From NCBI GenBank assembly GCA_009760855.2, contig WPIO01000044.1, positions 676,501 to 740,500 of the forward strand: a stretch of DNA of 64,000 nucleotides. Direction: 5' to 3'. Of this stretch, positions 40,023 through 49,876 are shown piece by piece (positions within the stretch are counted from its first letter, which is position 1; every line of letters starts with the position of its first letter). A program made the position numbers and the translations under genes. This DNA is from Cristatella mucedo. Taxonomy: Eukaryota; Bryozoa; Phylactolaemata; Cristatellidae. The notes below the pieces were generated by a model, which saw only the letters and a list, made by a program, of their open reading frames with translations, made no database searches and was not told where the DNA came from.

Positions 40023-40253
40023 ATGCGTCGGGTTTCAAGTTGTGCGAGACATCTCACCTTTTTTTCGATACTGTGCCTCTGCTTCGTCGTCACCCTCTTA
40101 CTTTTCTTTTCTATAAAGATCAAGTCATTTCGGGAATTGCATCCGATGAACAATAGATCTGAATATCAATCTATACAAAGACAGCGAGTTCGCATGGCTA
40201 ACTTACTGAAGAACTTCTTAACCATGATCTACGCCCGTCTACGCGCAAGCTGA
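40023..40253 (+). CDS. Candidate small single-pass membrane protein or first exon
   Basis: A 76-codon ORF. A short basic N-terminus is followed by one strong hydrophobic segment (LTFFSILCLCFVVTLLLFFS, residues about 11-30) and then a basic, polar tail. This type II signal-anchor layout is typical of the N-terminus of Golgi glycosyltransferases and sulfotransferases, but no catalytic domain follows. It could be a first exon, a microprotein, or chance. No homologue is recognised. Confidence 0.28.
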   Translation: MRRVSSCARHLTFFSILCLCFVVTLLLFFSIKIKSFRELHPMNNRSEYQSIQRQRVRMANLLKNFLTMIYARLRAS

Positions 40254-40932
40254 TGGCAGACTCCTAGGACACATGGCGTACTAACAAGTCTCACAAGATA
40301 AAGAGCTCTACAAAAACCGAGACAAATGGAGTTGCTGTGGGCCTCGGCTCTTCCGGTGCCTACGGCTCTGCATACGTTGAAACGGAGTCTCGGTGCACAT
40401 GTACATTCCGATGCATCTGAGCGTGCGATCTGTAAAAGTACATGTTTACAAAAGAATTTTTAACAATTTGCGTTCTGTTTTGAGCTGTTTTGAGCTGTTT
40501 TGGCAGTGAACCTGTTGGCACCAAAAGTTTCGGCCACGATTCCAAGAATCGTATTTTCGGAATCTGCCTCACTCCTGGCTTTAGGGAGCTTAGATGTGTC
40601 CTTGCACTGCGTCCAAGCCAATTGCGGCTGGTGTTGCTAGATTAATAACGAGACGACGGAGAATTCGAGAGAGATTAACAGTAAAACGTAGGATTGTTGT
40701 GGGAGTCTCGTTAACGGATACCCGAGCTACGGATTCCGGAACAAAGTCGTCGAAGTAAAACCCTTGACGGGTTCGTGGAGTGGCACATGCCATGCATTAT
40801 GCCGTGCGCTTACGCCATAAAAAACAATATTTAAGAATACAATATTTTAAAATTGCGCTAAATTAAGTGGCGTAAGTGAGGAACTGTATACCAGAGTCGG
40901 ACGGCAATAAGCCGCGTCAGCCATCGCGGCGA

Positions 40933-41424
40933 TTATTTTAACCAATTTTGGATATACCTACTGCGCGCACCTGCGTAAACGGAAGTCGCTTTTGATTCAC
41001 TATTCGCTGCTGAGAAATAAGAAGAGTATTGCGTATTTAAATGCGAATGGCAAAATGCAATTACCGAGTTGAAAATTAAGTTTTGTTTGAGCAAAGATCC
41101 AAAGTGAGAGATTTCCAAACTTGAATAGCAATGGACTAGTAACAAAAAGATAAAAATCAGAAGAATATGCGCGTAACTAATGCAAGCGACGAGAAACTCA
41201 GACGGCAGAGAATTCCGCTCAGCATTGCACTGCCGAAGCACAACGGGACCGCGATTTCCTTCAAAAACAATAGCGTTGAGAGTCGGAAGAGGAAGCTTTA
41301 GGAACATTGTGCTCCGGTAGCTCAATGAATGTGCTACTTCCGAAAAATGTATTAGCAGCACGGAACTGAGGATGCCAGGGAGCATCGCAGTGTTGTAACT
41401 CGGTGGAAACGTCGCATACGACAA
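40933..41424 (-). CDS. Candidate secreted or membrane first exon
   Basis: A 163-codon ORF with an internal start (MLPGILSSVLLIHFSEVAHS) that looks like a signal peptide, followed by a mixed segment (LSYRSTMFLKLPLPTLNAIV, GNRGPVVLRQC) that reads like an extracellular domain. A hydrophobic run of lower quality follows and may be intron read-through. No family recognised. Confidence 0.25.
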   Translation of the reverse strand: MSYATFPPSYNTAMLPGILSSVLLIHFSEVAHSLSYRSTMFLKLPLPTLNAIVFEGNRGPVVLRQCNAERNSLPSEFLVACISYAHILLIFIFLLLVHCYSSLEISHFGSLLKQNLIFNSVIAFCHSHLNTQYSSYFSAANSESKATSVYAGARSRYIQNWLK

Positions 41425-41582
41425 ATTCAGCAGCTACAAGAGACTGAATTAATTAAGCTATCGACTCCACCGTCGAATTCCTAAATGATTTTTTCTTCTG
41501 AAATGCCGCCACACTTATTTATTAAATTTGTGAAGTGAGTGCTCTGATTGTGCAATGAGGAATTTTGTACTCAGAATATTAA

Positions 41583-41685
41583 TAATAATAGGTCGCTTAT
41601 ATAGCGCCCTAAGGAAACAGGGCGCTTTATCAAGTGCATTATTATTATTATTATTAATCTCTATCCAGAAGCTGGAATACTCGTA
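41583..41685 (-). mobile_element. SINE-1 tail interrupted by a LINE-A tail
   Basis: A reverse SINE-1 tail (GCTTATATAGCGCCCTAAGG) is cut at about 41621. A plus-strand LINE-A end (CAGGGCGCTTTATCAAGTGC and (ATT)n, 41622-41657) follows, and the SINE resumes with TTAATCTCTATCCAG. It is a very small nested insertion of a LINE end. Confidence 0.65.
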
Positions 41686-41992
41686 GCAAGAGAATTAATA
41701 CCCATGAGGTTAATTTTATATACGGTACCAAGCATTCAAAACAGACAAGTATCGCGCTTGGGCTAGCGTCCTAAAGCAAGGCTAAGAACGCTCATGGCCT
41801 CTGGTTAGTCAGACCTCTGGCTATGAGCATGCACAGAATCATGCACAGGTACGCATGAAAATTACACCCGAACAAAAAAAAGACTCATGCTCACTTTGGC
41901 GAAGTGCAAGCTGACCGAAACACATGCGTCTGTACCGAAACTTATAAGATGCAAAGTCATTGCAGTTAGTGAACATAGCGTAAGCGAGTTAA

Positions 41993-42075
41993 TAATAATA
42001 ATACATTTAACATAGCGCCCTCAGAGAACTCTATCTCTTTGTAGGCGTTTTATATTTGTTGCAAGGGAAGCAAGA
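41993..42075 (-). mobile_element. LINE-A 3' tail
   Basis: (TAA)n, then ACATAGCGCCCTCAGAGAAC, the hairpin and GTTTTATATTTGTTGCAAGG in reverse orientation. About 83 bp. Confidence 0.8.
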
Positions 42076-42454
42076 CTTTCTGCTTACGAGCTGAAGGTTC
42101 GATCGCCAGAAGGCTTAAATATAGTGCAAGGGAGATTAGCTATGCTGAATGCATTCGCATTCTAACCTCATACAGTTCACTTCGTTAGAGGCTTTATGCA
42201 CTTTGATACATATATAATTCTATGAGAGCTGTTCGCTTATTCCAATTCACTTGCCGGTGCTTCTGAGGCTCGTACAACGCAACTCTATCAAGCAAGTAGC
42301 TCGACTTCTTGGATTTTAATGAGCCCATGTGTACTGGACTTATGTGCAAGCTTTGCTTTCATTTCTATTGTGCTGTAGATGGATGGGTGTCGGAATGGAG
42401 TGTTAAGCGTGTAAATAGGTGAGGGTTGTTAATCCAAACTAGATAATCTAACTT

Positions 42455-42763
42455 TTAGGTCACTTAATTCTTTGGCTCCAGCCTATCTCTCAGATCTACT
42501 CCCCCACCAGGCCAAGCATCGTACCACCCGCTTTTCGGAATCCAACAGTTTACAAATACCTCGTACAAACCTCAAATCCATCGGAGACCGCGCATTTCGT
42601 TCGTATGCTCTCAAAGCCGGAAACTCACTCCCGACTTGCGTCACAACATCCCCTGACTTGACCACATTTAAAAAGAACTTAAAAACACGCCTATTTAGGA
42701 CAGCGTATAGTGGGTCCCTATAATTCGTTCTTTATATGCTTATGCGTGCAGACACTATGGATG
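42455..42763 (+). mobile_element. LINE-A C-terminal part, left of an LTR insertion
   Basis: Open from about 42472 to 42723: [39 protein letters not shown] and LFRTAYSGSL with a stop, then 3' UTR up to GACACTATGGATG. The same LINE resumes at 44720, on the other side of the LTR element. Confidence 0.88.
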
Positions 42764-42764
42764 T

Positions 42765-43026
42765 TGTGTGAGCCTGCGGCTTCTGCTGTAATTAGACACT
42801 AATGCACATGCCTCACCTGTGGCCAATAATTAATCCATCGAAGCTGTGTCGCGTCGGGCCACTAATGCAGGTTATACTTCGTGTCATCTGCTGCGAATGA
42901 TCGAGTTCTCATATATGTGCTCGTTGAGAGGAATAAAGCGGTCTCGTTTACCGCATAAGTGCACCCGCTGTGTCTCCGTGAGAGTCCCACCAAATCAGCC
43001 GCCGCCGGAGCCACTGTCATACAACA
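42765..43026 (+). repeat. 5' LTR
   Basis: About 262 bp, TGTGTGAGCC to ACAACA. It holds CTCATATATG (possible TATA-like) and GAGGAATAAAGC (possible poly(A) signal). It pairs with 44465-44719. Confidence 0.85.
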
Positions 43027-43040
43027 ACTGGCAGCAGAGA

Positions 43041-43610
43041 ATGATTTACTCGAGCCGAATGGAGTACCAGACCTTCTATGGTGCAGATGGAACGCCTATA
43101 CTGTGGTATGAAATGCTTAACGGCGGACCGGACTTTATGCCTTGGCTTCTAATGTTTGAGAAGGCCGTAGCAAGGCTAAAGATTGCTATGCCGCTAAAAC
43201 ATGTTGTGCCGGTGTGTTTGGGCGATAACGCGATACACGGTCGGGGTGATCAGCCGGCCGACGTAAAGCAAGATTACAACGAGCTGCGAAATGAGCTAAT
43301 CCTGATCTTCTCGTGGTTGACGGATGAGGAGGCCGAGCCTGAGGCCGAGCGGTTTCGGCTGGAACAGGAGCAGCTCAGCGGAGCCGAGACCGGGACAAAG
43401 CTGGGCGACGAGCCAACTTCAGCCCCGGTCGATCCCACCGTCAACTGCCCGCAAGAGTCAGCCAGAAGAGCGGAACTCATTCAGCTACCGCAGTTATCTG
43501 ACTGCAATACCGCGGGAGGAAGCGGGTATGGGACCGCTTCCGACACAGTAGCCACAACAGCCGAAGAGCGCCAGAACAAGTTCACAGCTGCAGCAGCCGG
43601 AGACGACTGA
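43041..43610 (+). CDS. Gag-like protein of the LTR element
   Basis: A 189-codon ORF starting 10 bases after the PBS-like site (ATG at 43041). An N-terminal part (MEYQTFYGADGTPI) precedes a capsid-like region: MPWLLMFEKAVARLKIAMPL, VCLGDNAIHG, QDYNELRNELILIFSWL. The W..FE.A...K...L.G.A....DY..L...L...F pattern is typical of Ty3-type Gag capsid. A Glu/Pro/Ala-rich tail (EEAEPEAERFRLEQEQLSG) follows. No CCHC zinc knuckle is seen. It would form particles for a partner element's polymerase. Its short length and missing nucleocapsid suggest a reduced Gag. Confidence 0.7.
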   Translation: MIYSSRMEYQTFYGADGTPILWYEMLNGGPDFMPWLLMFEKAVARLKIAMPLKHVVPVCLGDNAIHGRGDQPADVKQDYNELRNELILIFSWLTDEEAEPEAERFRLEQEQLSGAETGTKLGDEPTSAPVDPTVNCPQESARRAELIQLPQLSDCNTAGGSGYGTASDTVATTAEERQNKFTAAAAGDD

Positions 43611-44345
43611 GGTGCAGCATGTGACAGCTTCCAGCGGCGAGGCGGTAGTGGTCAGCGGTCAGCGGCGATAGTTGCCTGCGGAAAGGCTCGGGCAGCCCAA
43701 GCGAGAGAGACGTCTCGGCGGCAAAGCGCCGCAGCTCAAGCGTCGTAGCGGCGTAGAGCATCTCAGCAGCGGCCTCGAAGAGCAGCACCGAGAGCGCCTC
43801 GGCGGCGGCGGGGGTGAAGAGCACCCGCAGGAGCGCTTCTGTGCAGAGCGCAGAGGAGAACCGCGAGATAGCAGTCAGCAGCGAGGCGATAGTAGCCTGC
43901 GACGAGGTGCAGGCTGCCAGCGAGCGAAGCAGCGAGAGCTTCACTGCGGCGGCGAAGAGCACCTGCGAGAGCGTCTCGCGGCTGAGTGCAGAGCAGCACA
44001 ACCGCAAGATCGACTCGGCGGAGTGGAACTCCAAGAACGGCGAGGCCATCGTGAGCCGCACTGGTTTTCGAAGTTCGGGATCGGCCGGCGACGAGCGCAT
44101 GCGACCGGCCATCGGGGCTCGCACGGAGATGACCTACGTGAACCGCTCGACAGTGGGAGCTTTGCCCCACCTTTGCCTAAAGGTGGGCAGCATCTATGAC
44201 TGGCTGCTCGCGAGGCGCAGAGCTGTTGTGCGCCTCCTGCAAGTGGCGGTCACGCAGCCTGCACTCCACCCAAACCGGTCGGAACTCGTTAATGCTAAAT
44301 TAATATCTTGACAGAGCCCGAACGACAAATCGCCGGAGCCTGAGC
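43611..44345 (+). other. GC-rich repetitive interior of the LTR element
   Basis: Imperfect repetition of words such as GAAGAGCACCTGCGAGAGCG, GCAGAGCAGCACCG and GCAGTCAGCAGCGAGGCGAT with an irregular period near 160 bp. Long overlapping ORFs on both strands (plus 43672-44199 and 43814-44311, minus 44124-43582) follow from its GC-rich, stop-poor composition. The plus ORF at 43814 (Ser/Ala/Glu-rich) could be a second product. No domain recognised. A short inverted repeat (about 44162-44188) lies near the end. Confidence 0.5.
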
Positions 44346-44464
44346 AGGCAGGAGAGGAGGATGCAGGGAGCCAATGGCTACACGACGTTCCAGTCGTGAG
44401 GGCCGCCCCCTCCCCAGCTAGGCTGGTGGACTAAGAAATCTATTTGCTACGGGGGAAGGGATAT

Positions 44465-44719
44465 TGCGTGAGCCGGCGGCTTTTGCTGTAATTAGCGAAG
44501 CACACTAATGCACATGCCTCACCTCTCGCCAATAGTTTAACCATTGAAGCAGTGCAGTGGTGGGCCACTAATGCAGGTTATATTTCGTGTCATCTGCTGC
44601 GATTGATCGAGCTCTCATAATGTGCTCGTTGAGAGGAATAAAGCAGTCTCGTTTAACACACAATTTCGCTGCTGTGTCTCCGTGGGACTCCCACTAGAGC
44701 AGCCGCCTGTAACACAACA
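44465..44719 (+). repeat. 3' LTR
   Basis: About 255 bp, TGCGTGAGCC to ACAACA, preceded by a polypurine tract. Its clear divergence from the 5' copy (for example GCGAAGCA present only here near 44495) indicates an old insertion. Confidence 0.85.
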
Positions 44720-44911
44720 TGCATGCTGCCAATAACCACACTTGCATGCTGAACCTGTGCATGTCACCCCTAACCATGTTATTCATGCTGCTTATCAAGC
44801 ATGACATTACTCACCATTCAAGCGAGTTTCCCTTTGTAGCAAATGTAAGGCGCCTAGAAAGAGATTGAGTTCTCTGAGGGCGCTTTATCAAATGCATTAT
44901 TATTATTATTG
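44720..44911 (+). mobile_element. LINE-A 3' end, right of the LTR insertion
   Basis: Resumes at TGCATGCTGCCAATAACC, passes CCCCTAACCATGTTATTC and ends with the hairpin (GAGATTGAGTTCTCTGAGGG) and an ATT run. Together with 42455-42763 it makes one LINE 3' fragment. Confidence 0.9.
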
Positions 44912-45788
44912 TAATTAATGCAAAGTGTTTTAGGTACGCCTGCCTCAGACAATGGGGTAGCTAGGAGGCTGCCGGGCTGAAGCTCCCTAAGCCGAGCCCA
45001 CGCCTCTTTTGGGGCTTATGAACTGCTAGGAAATTGATGGCTCCGGCAAGGTCAAGGCTCAGCCCCTTAAAAAAGTCAGGTATCCGTTGCAAACTTCCGG
45101 TTACGTCCCTCGCGCCTAGTTGCGTGGATAAGACGCTTACGTGAAAATAAATAACAATAAATTGCCTGGAACCCTCAAAAACTTATGATCTTGTATCTTC
45201 AAAATGAGCTTCTTTGCCTCCCCTACTCCAGCCCGTCCGTCTAACGTCTGTCCTGCCTATGCCCTGCAGAGGTCTTCATTCTTGTAGGAAGTGTACGCAG
45301 TCAATTTGCATTCCAACTTGCTTTCTACTACTATTCCTCTATAGTGGTCGTGGAAAAAACTGCTTTTTATGAATGTCTGAAATGACCTTCCGCGATAGAA
45401 TTTCCTGTGAATTTAAACTATCTGTGATTGTCTTTGGCAAATCCGCCTCATGCATGATCTCATTCTTGCATGAACAGCTCGTAGTGTCCCAAAAAACTGA
45501 GACTCTCTTGGAATGCATCGAACGTTTCGCCGGTCATGCGATCGGCTACGAATTTCGAAGCAATGAAGAAGGAACGTCTTAACGGTGCCGATTATGAGTT
45601 ACTTGCTCAGTCTTGCCTTGGTCCTGGCCAAGTCGTACAGTGTAGACCCTACGCTGAGTCTTCTCAGTCAACGTTCAGTCTTTCGTCAGTCTTGGACCGC
45701 CTCTTCCCACGGCTTAGTGATGAATGTACCATAGGCTGAAGCAGCTCAGAATAAGATGAAGCGTGTTAACGTAGATTTTGTTAAAAAG
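44912..45788. other. Intergenic, nothing recognised
   Basis: The plus ORFs at 45373-45582 and 45536-45739 overlap in different frames and have no recognisable domain. The region could be an old decayed element, but nothing supports a name. Confidence 0.45.
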
Positions 45789-48700
45789 AACACACTTGAT
45801 AAAGCACCCTCAGAGAACTCAATCACTTTCGAGGTACTTTAAATTTGCTGCAAAGGAAACACGATTGAATGGTGAGTGGAAATATCATGCTTGATAAACA
45901 ACACGAATAACATGGTTAGGGGTGGCATGCACTGGGTCAGCATGCAAATGTGGTTAGTGGCAACATGCAACAGTGTCAGTACACATAAAGACATAAAGGA
46001 CGAATCACAGGGACCCACTCAATGCTGTCATAAATAGGTGCATTTTAAGTTTCTTTTTTAATTTGGTCAAGTCAGAGGATGTCGTGACTGTGAGTTCCAG
46101 GCTTTGGGAGCATACGAACCAAATGCATGGTCTCCAAAGGATTTGAAGTTTGTACGAGGTATTGGTAGACGGTTGGATTCCGAAAAGCGGGTGGTACTAT
46201 GCTTGGCCTGGTGGGGGAGTATGTCGGAGAAATAGGCTAGACCCATAGAATGAAGGGACCTAAAAGTGAACTACGAAACCTTGCATTTGATCCGTTGCTG
46301 GACTGGTAGCATGTGCCGGTCGGCAAGAAGTGGTGTGATGTGGCAACTGCGACGCTCACGACAGACAAGCATAGCGGCAGAGTTTTGCAGCAGCTGTAAT
46401 CGCCTGATCGCACATGCCGATAGGCCAACAAGCAGTGAGTTACAGAAGTCAAAACGGGATGTCGCAAATGCATGGGCCAACTTAGATGCGGTATCCTTAT
46501 CTAAACAAGCCCGAATTTTAGCAATGTTATGTAGCTGAAAGTGGGCAGACTTGATTGTGGAGCTGATGTGGTCGTCTAACGAGAGGTCACTTTGGAACAT
46601 GACACCTAGATTTCGAGCTGATTCAACAGGAGATATGCTGGCTGAGCCAATTTTGAGCGTCAGCCTTCCCCATTTCTGAATTACTCTGGGTTTGCACATA
46701 ACTAGTAAGTTAGTTTTATCGTCGTTTAGTTTAAGAAAATGTGCTGCCATCCATGTGCTGATGTCATCAATACATGTAGCAAGTGAGTTGAGAGAATTCG
46801 ACGTACTCGAAGGCTCAGAGAGATCAAAGCAAAGGTACAACTGGGTATCATCCGCATAAAAGTGAAAGCCTAGATTGTGCTTAGCAATCACATCAGCAAG
46901 AGGGAGAGTACAAACCGTGAAAAGAACCGGACCTAGCACGGAGCCCTGAGGCACCCCATATTGCAGATGTACCTCGGACGATCTTTGTCTATTCACGTCA
47001 ATACTCTAGAGTCTCCCACTGGGATATGACCTGAACCATCGCAGAGCAGTGCCAGTGATACCCAGGCGAGGTGAGATGGGCTCTAGAAGAACTTGGTGAT
47101 CGATAGTATAAAAAGCTGCCGAAAGATCGAGTAAAACAAGCAGAGATACTCTACCCATGTCTGCATTCCTAAGCAGGTCACTGTACACCCTAAGTAATGC
47201 TGACTCTGTGGAGTGATTAGCTCTAAAGCCAGACTGGAACTTACTAGCAAGGCTGGAAGTTTCAATGTATGAATTCAGCTGGTCTGCCACGACTCGTTGT
47301 AGTGTCTTTGATAGGAACGGTAGAAGGGATACTGATCAGAAGTTGCTCAACTTCTCTCGGTATAGTGTCGCTTTCTTGAGTAGTGGCCTGACTTCAGCCT
47401 TTTTAAAAGGTGCTGGAACATGACCTGAGGCTAATGACATATTAATGATGTTAGTTATGCATGGTAGCAGCAGATCAATGCAACGTAGGAGCAGGACAGT
47501 GGGAATAGGGTTCAAAGGACTTGTTGTCTTCTTTGATTGGGATATGAACTTCAGGACGAGATCACTCGTGAACTGCTTGAATGTAAACATTGAGGCTTAG
47601 CCGGGAATAGAGGGACAGCATTCTAGGGGGGATGCTGCCGTCCCAGAGATGGACTCCCTGATCTTGTCTATCTTCTGGACAAAGAAGCTATAGAAGCGAT
47701 AAGCTAGATCATCACAGGGATCATCCGGTAAAAAGCTAAGACGAGAGTGGTGGAGTAGATGGTTGATCGTTGATATCAACATTTTTGGATTGAGCATCTG
47801 TTTTTCAACAATGTTTTTATAGAAGCTAGATTTGGCCTTTACTAGGATCGGTTGGTACGACCTAAAGTAGTCCTCGTATGCTTGTCGATGGACAGTCAGT
47901 GCTGATCTTGTGTATGATTTTTCAAGCTTCCGCTTAGTAGACCTAGCTAGTTTAATGTCTGAGGTAACCCATAGGCCGTCTGGGCGAGGGCCCACAGTGC
48001 GCTTAGTCAGAAGTGCAAACTCTTCGAGCGTGTCAGCTAGTGTCGTGCTGTAGTTATCTACCAATGATGACAGATCGGAGCTAGGACTGAGCAGCAGAGG
48101 CGAAGTAGATATTTTCGCACGGACAGTATCGATGTCAATGGTCTTGATGTTTCGCGTTCACAGGTTATTTTAGATGAGGAGTGGGCACACACTGTTGATT
48201 GAATGGGATCTGCATGTGGTCAGATAAGCAGGATTTGGTAATAATTGGTGATGACAAAGTGTAGTAATATGAGAAAATCTGGTCGAGTGTATGACCCTTG
48301 ATGTGAGTAGGGGCCTTGCACATGGGCCACAAGACACAATGAGTCAGTCAATGCACAAAATTCAGTGCTGAAGGCGTCAGATAAGTTATCAAAGTGAATG
48401 TTGAAATCACCCATAACGAGGAAGGATCGATTTCTTGCACACGGAATCGAAATGAGATCGGAAAAATCTGAGATACAAGAGGATTTGGCACCTGGTGGGC
48501 GATAGACTACTGCCACCATCGGTTGCTTGTTTATGGGTGAATACAAGACAAACGATTCAGAAGACTGATTCGAGGGTACTGCAAATGGCTTGAGGTTGAA
48601 TTTCGAGCGCACGATAACAGCAACTCCGCCTCTAGCTATGGTTGATCTAGGGGTGTGAAAGAATGAGAAACCAGTCCGGGTAGTGTCTTTAATTGTCGGG

Positions 48701-49213
48701 CAGTTTACCGATTTTAGCCAAGTTTTAGTCAAGGCGAGCAGGTCGAGATCATTTTCAGAAATAAGGTGGCTTATTACTAGAGGTTTATTGCAAATTGAGC
48801 AAGGATTCCAAAGGCAAGCGTTAAGTCTAGCCGTCGGAGTTATAACATGCCTGATGACCACTAAGTTAGAGAGATTTACAGTGACGCATGCGGGCAAGCT
48901 GGCTGAGTGGTTCGAGACAATGCTAGGAATACCAAATGAGCGGGTACTCAGCTCGCAGTTCCTGCCAAACGAGCGGTATCTAAGCTGGTGACTCCGGCCA
49001 CAGCGGCGGCTCCGGGTTGCGTTTCTTGTTGCACAACTCCCGAATCTTAGCAACCGCAGTAGCATCTAGGCATGCATTTGATCTACGATGACGAAGCGAG
49101 AATAGCTGCGAACGGTCATAAATAATATGCACGTTACTAGCCCCTGGCATAGCTAAGGCCGCTGCCGGCATGGGGACCCACCAGCCCGAAGCGATAAGCG
49201 TTTGGATATCCAT
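45789..49213 (-). mobile_element. LINE-A, near full-length, best 5' end
   Basis: On minus it begins with an ATG at 49213 and an open N-terminus (MDIQTLIASGWWVPMPAAAL, then YDRSQLFSLRHRR), giving the likely natural ORF start. The endonuclease region has LTKTWLK (about 48725), YRPPGAKSSCISDF and MGDFNIHF. The reverse transcriptase has [34 protein letters not shown] and [15 protein letters not shown] (46855). The coding end is broken near 46271. Stops and frameshifts (about 48980, 48225, 47595, 47335, 47006) inactivate it. The terminal hairpin is present but the ATT tail is almost lost. Confidence 0.93.
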
Positions 49214-49576
49214 TAAGAATGATATCCAGATGAAGAAAGATCTACCGACACCTCCCTGCTAGCAGCCGCTGGCCCGATTCTGTGACATACGTCCTCTTCA
49301 AATCATAACCTTGATCCTAGTTTGAGCGGCGCCTTGGCAACACTTCAAACTTGGTGATTCTTTGAAGCTTTTATTTGTCAGGTGTGGTCGCACGTTCTAT
49401 TTCACGTACAGTTAGGTTACTATGAACTGCTCTTATAATCCTTTTGAAGTTCCACTCTCTGCTGATAGAATGTGAAACATGGCCCCCTAAACCTACAGAC
49501 AGACATACAGGTACATACCCCGTTAGTACAGACAACCCTGGCAAAAATAAAATAGCGTGTTGGTCATTTATAAGTT

Positions 49577-49579
<3 letters not shown>
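49214..49579. other. 5' flank of the reverse LINE-A
   Basis: No similarity to the 5' flanks of other full-length LINE-A copies and no gene recognised. Confidence 0.5.

Positions 49580-49633
<54 letters not shown>
49580..49633. repeat. (TA)n microsatellite
   Basis: About 27 TA units, followed by a TATGTATGTGTATATG imperfect end. Confidence 0.97.
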
Positions 49634-49641
<8 letters not shown>

Positions 49642-49876
49642 ATATGTAGAAGTAATCAGATTTGCTCCTGCACGCCTACCGCTGTATAAGTGCATGAGCC
49701 TTGGTGGTGCACTCCCACATGCTCGATGCTGCCGCCCAATGCTCTGTTTCTATTTTCATCGCTCGGCTTCTGCTGACGCCCCTAGAGCTGCTGCTAAACA
49801 GCTTCTTAGTTTCCGGCCCGTTGCTCCGAATTGATCCTCCCTCCAGTGATTTCGCCACTACAATATCTGTATTCGA

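Larger units (their letters stand above)
38787..41582. other. Intergenic with a G-tract and weak ORFs
   Basis: Contains a tRNA-like head remnant (38790-38850, reverse strand, GGACTTGAACCAGCG), a 14-base G run (about 38856-38869), and single-exon ORFs listed separately at 40023 and 40933. Nothing else was recognised. Confidence 0.45.
42764..44720 (+). mobile_element. Non-autonomous LTR retrotransposon with gag only
   Basis: Two direct repeats of about 260 bp (42765-43026 and 44465-44719) flank a 1.44-kb interior. Both begin TGYGTGAGCC and end ACAACA, contain GAGGAATAAAGC (a possible polyadenylation signal) and differ by many substitutions and a few indels. A PBS-like TGGCAGCAGAG (43029) follows the 5' repeat. 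A polypurine tract (GGGGGAAGGGA, about 44452-44462) precedes the 3' repeat. Flanks TGGATG (42758-42763) and TGCATG (44720-44725) are a likely 6-bp target duplication with one mismatch; the intact LINE reads TGCATG here. No protease, reverse transcriptase or integrase is present, so it must depend on a partner. Confidence 0.85.

Noticed and set aside
43582-44170. Long minus-strand ORFs in the LTR element (180 and 135 codons)
   Set aside because: The GC-rich stop-poor sequence leaves several frames open on both strands. The element's LTR, PBS and PPT order sets the plus strand as sense.
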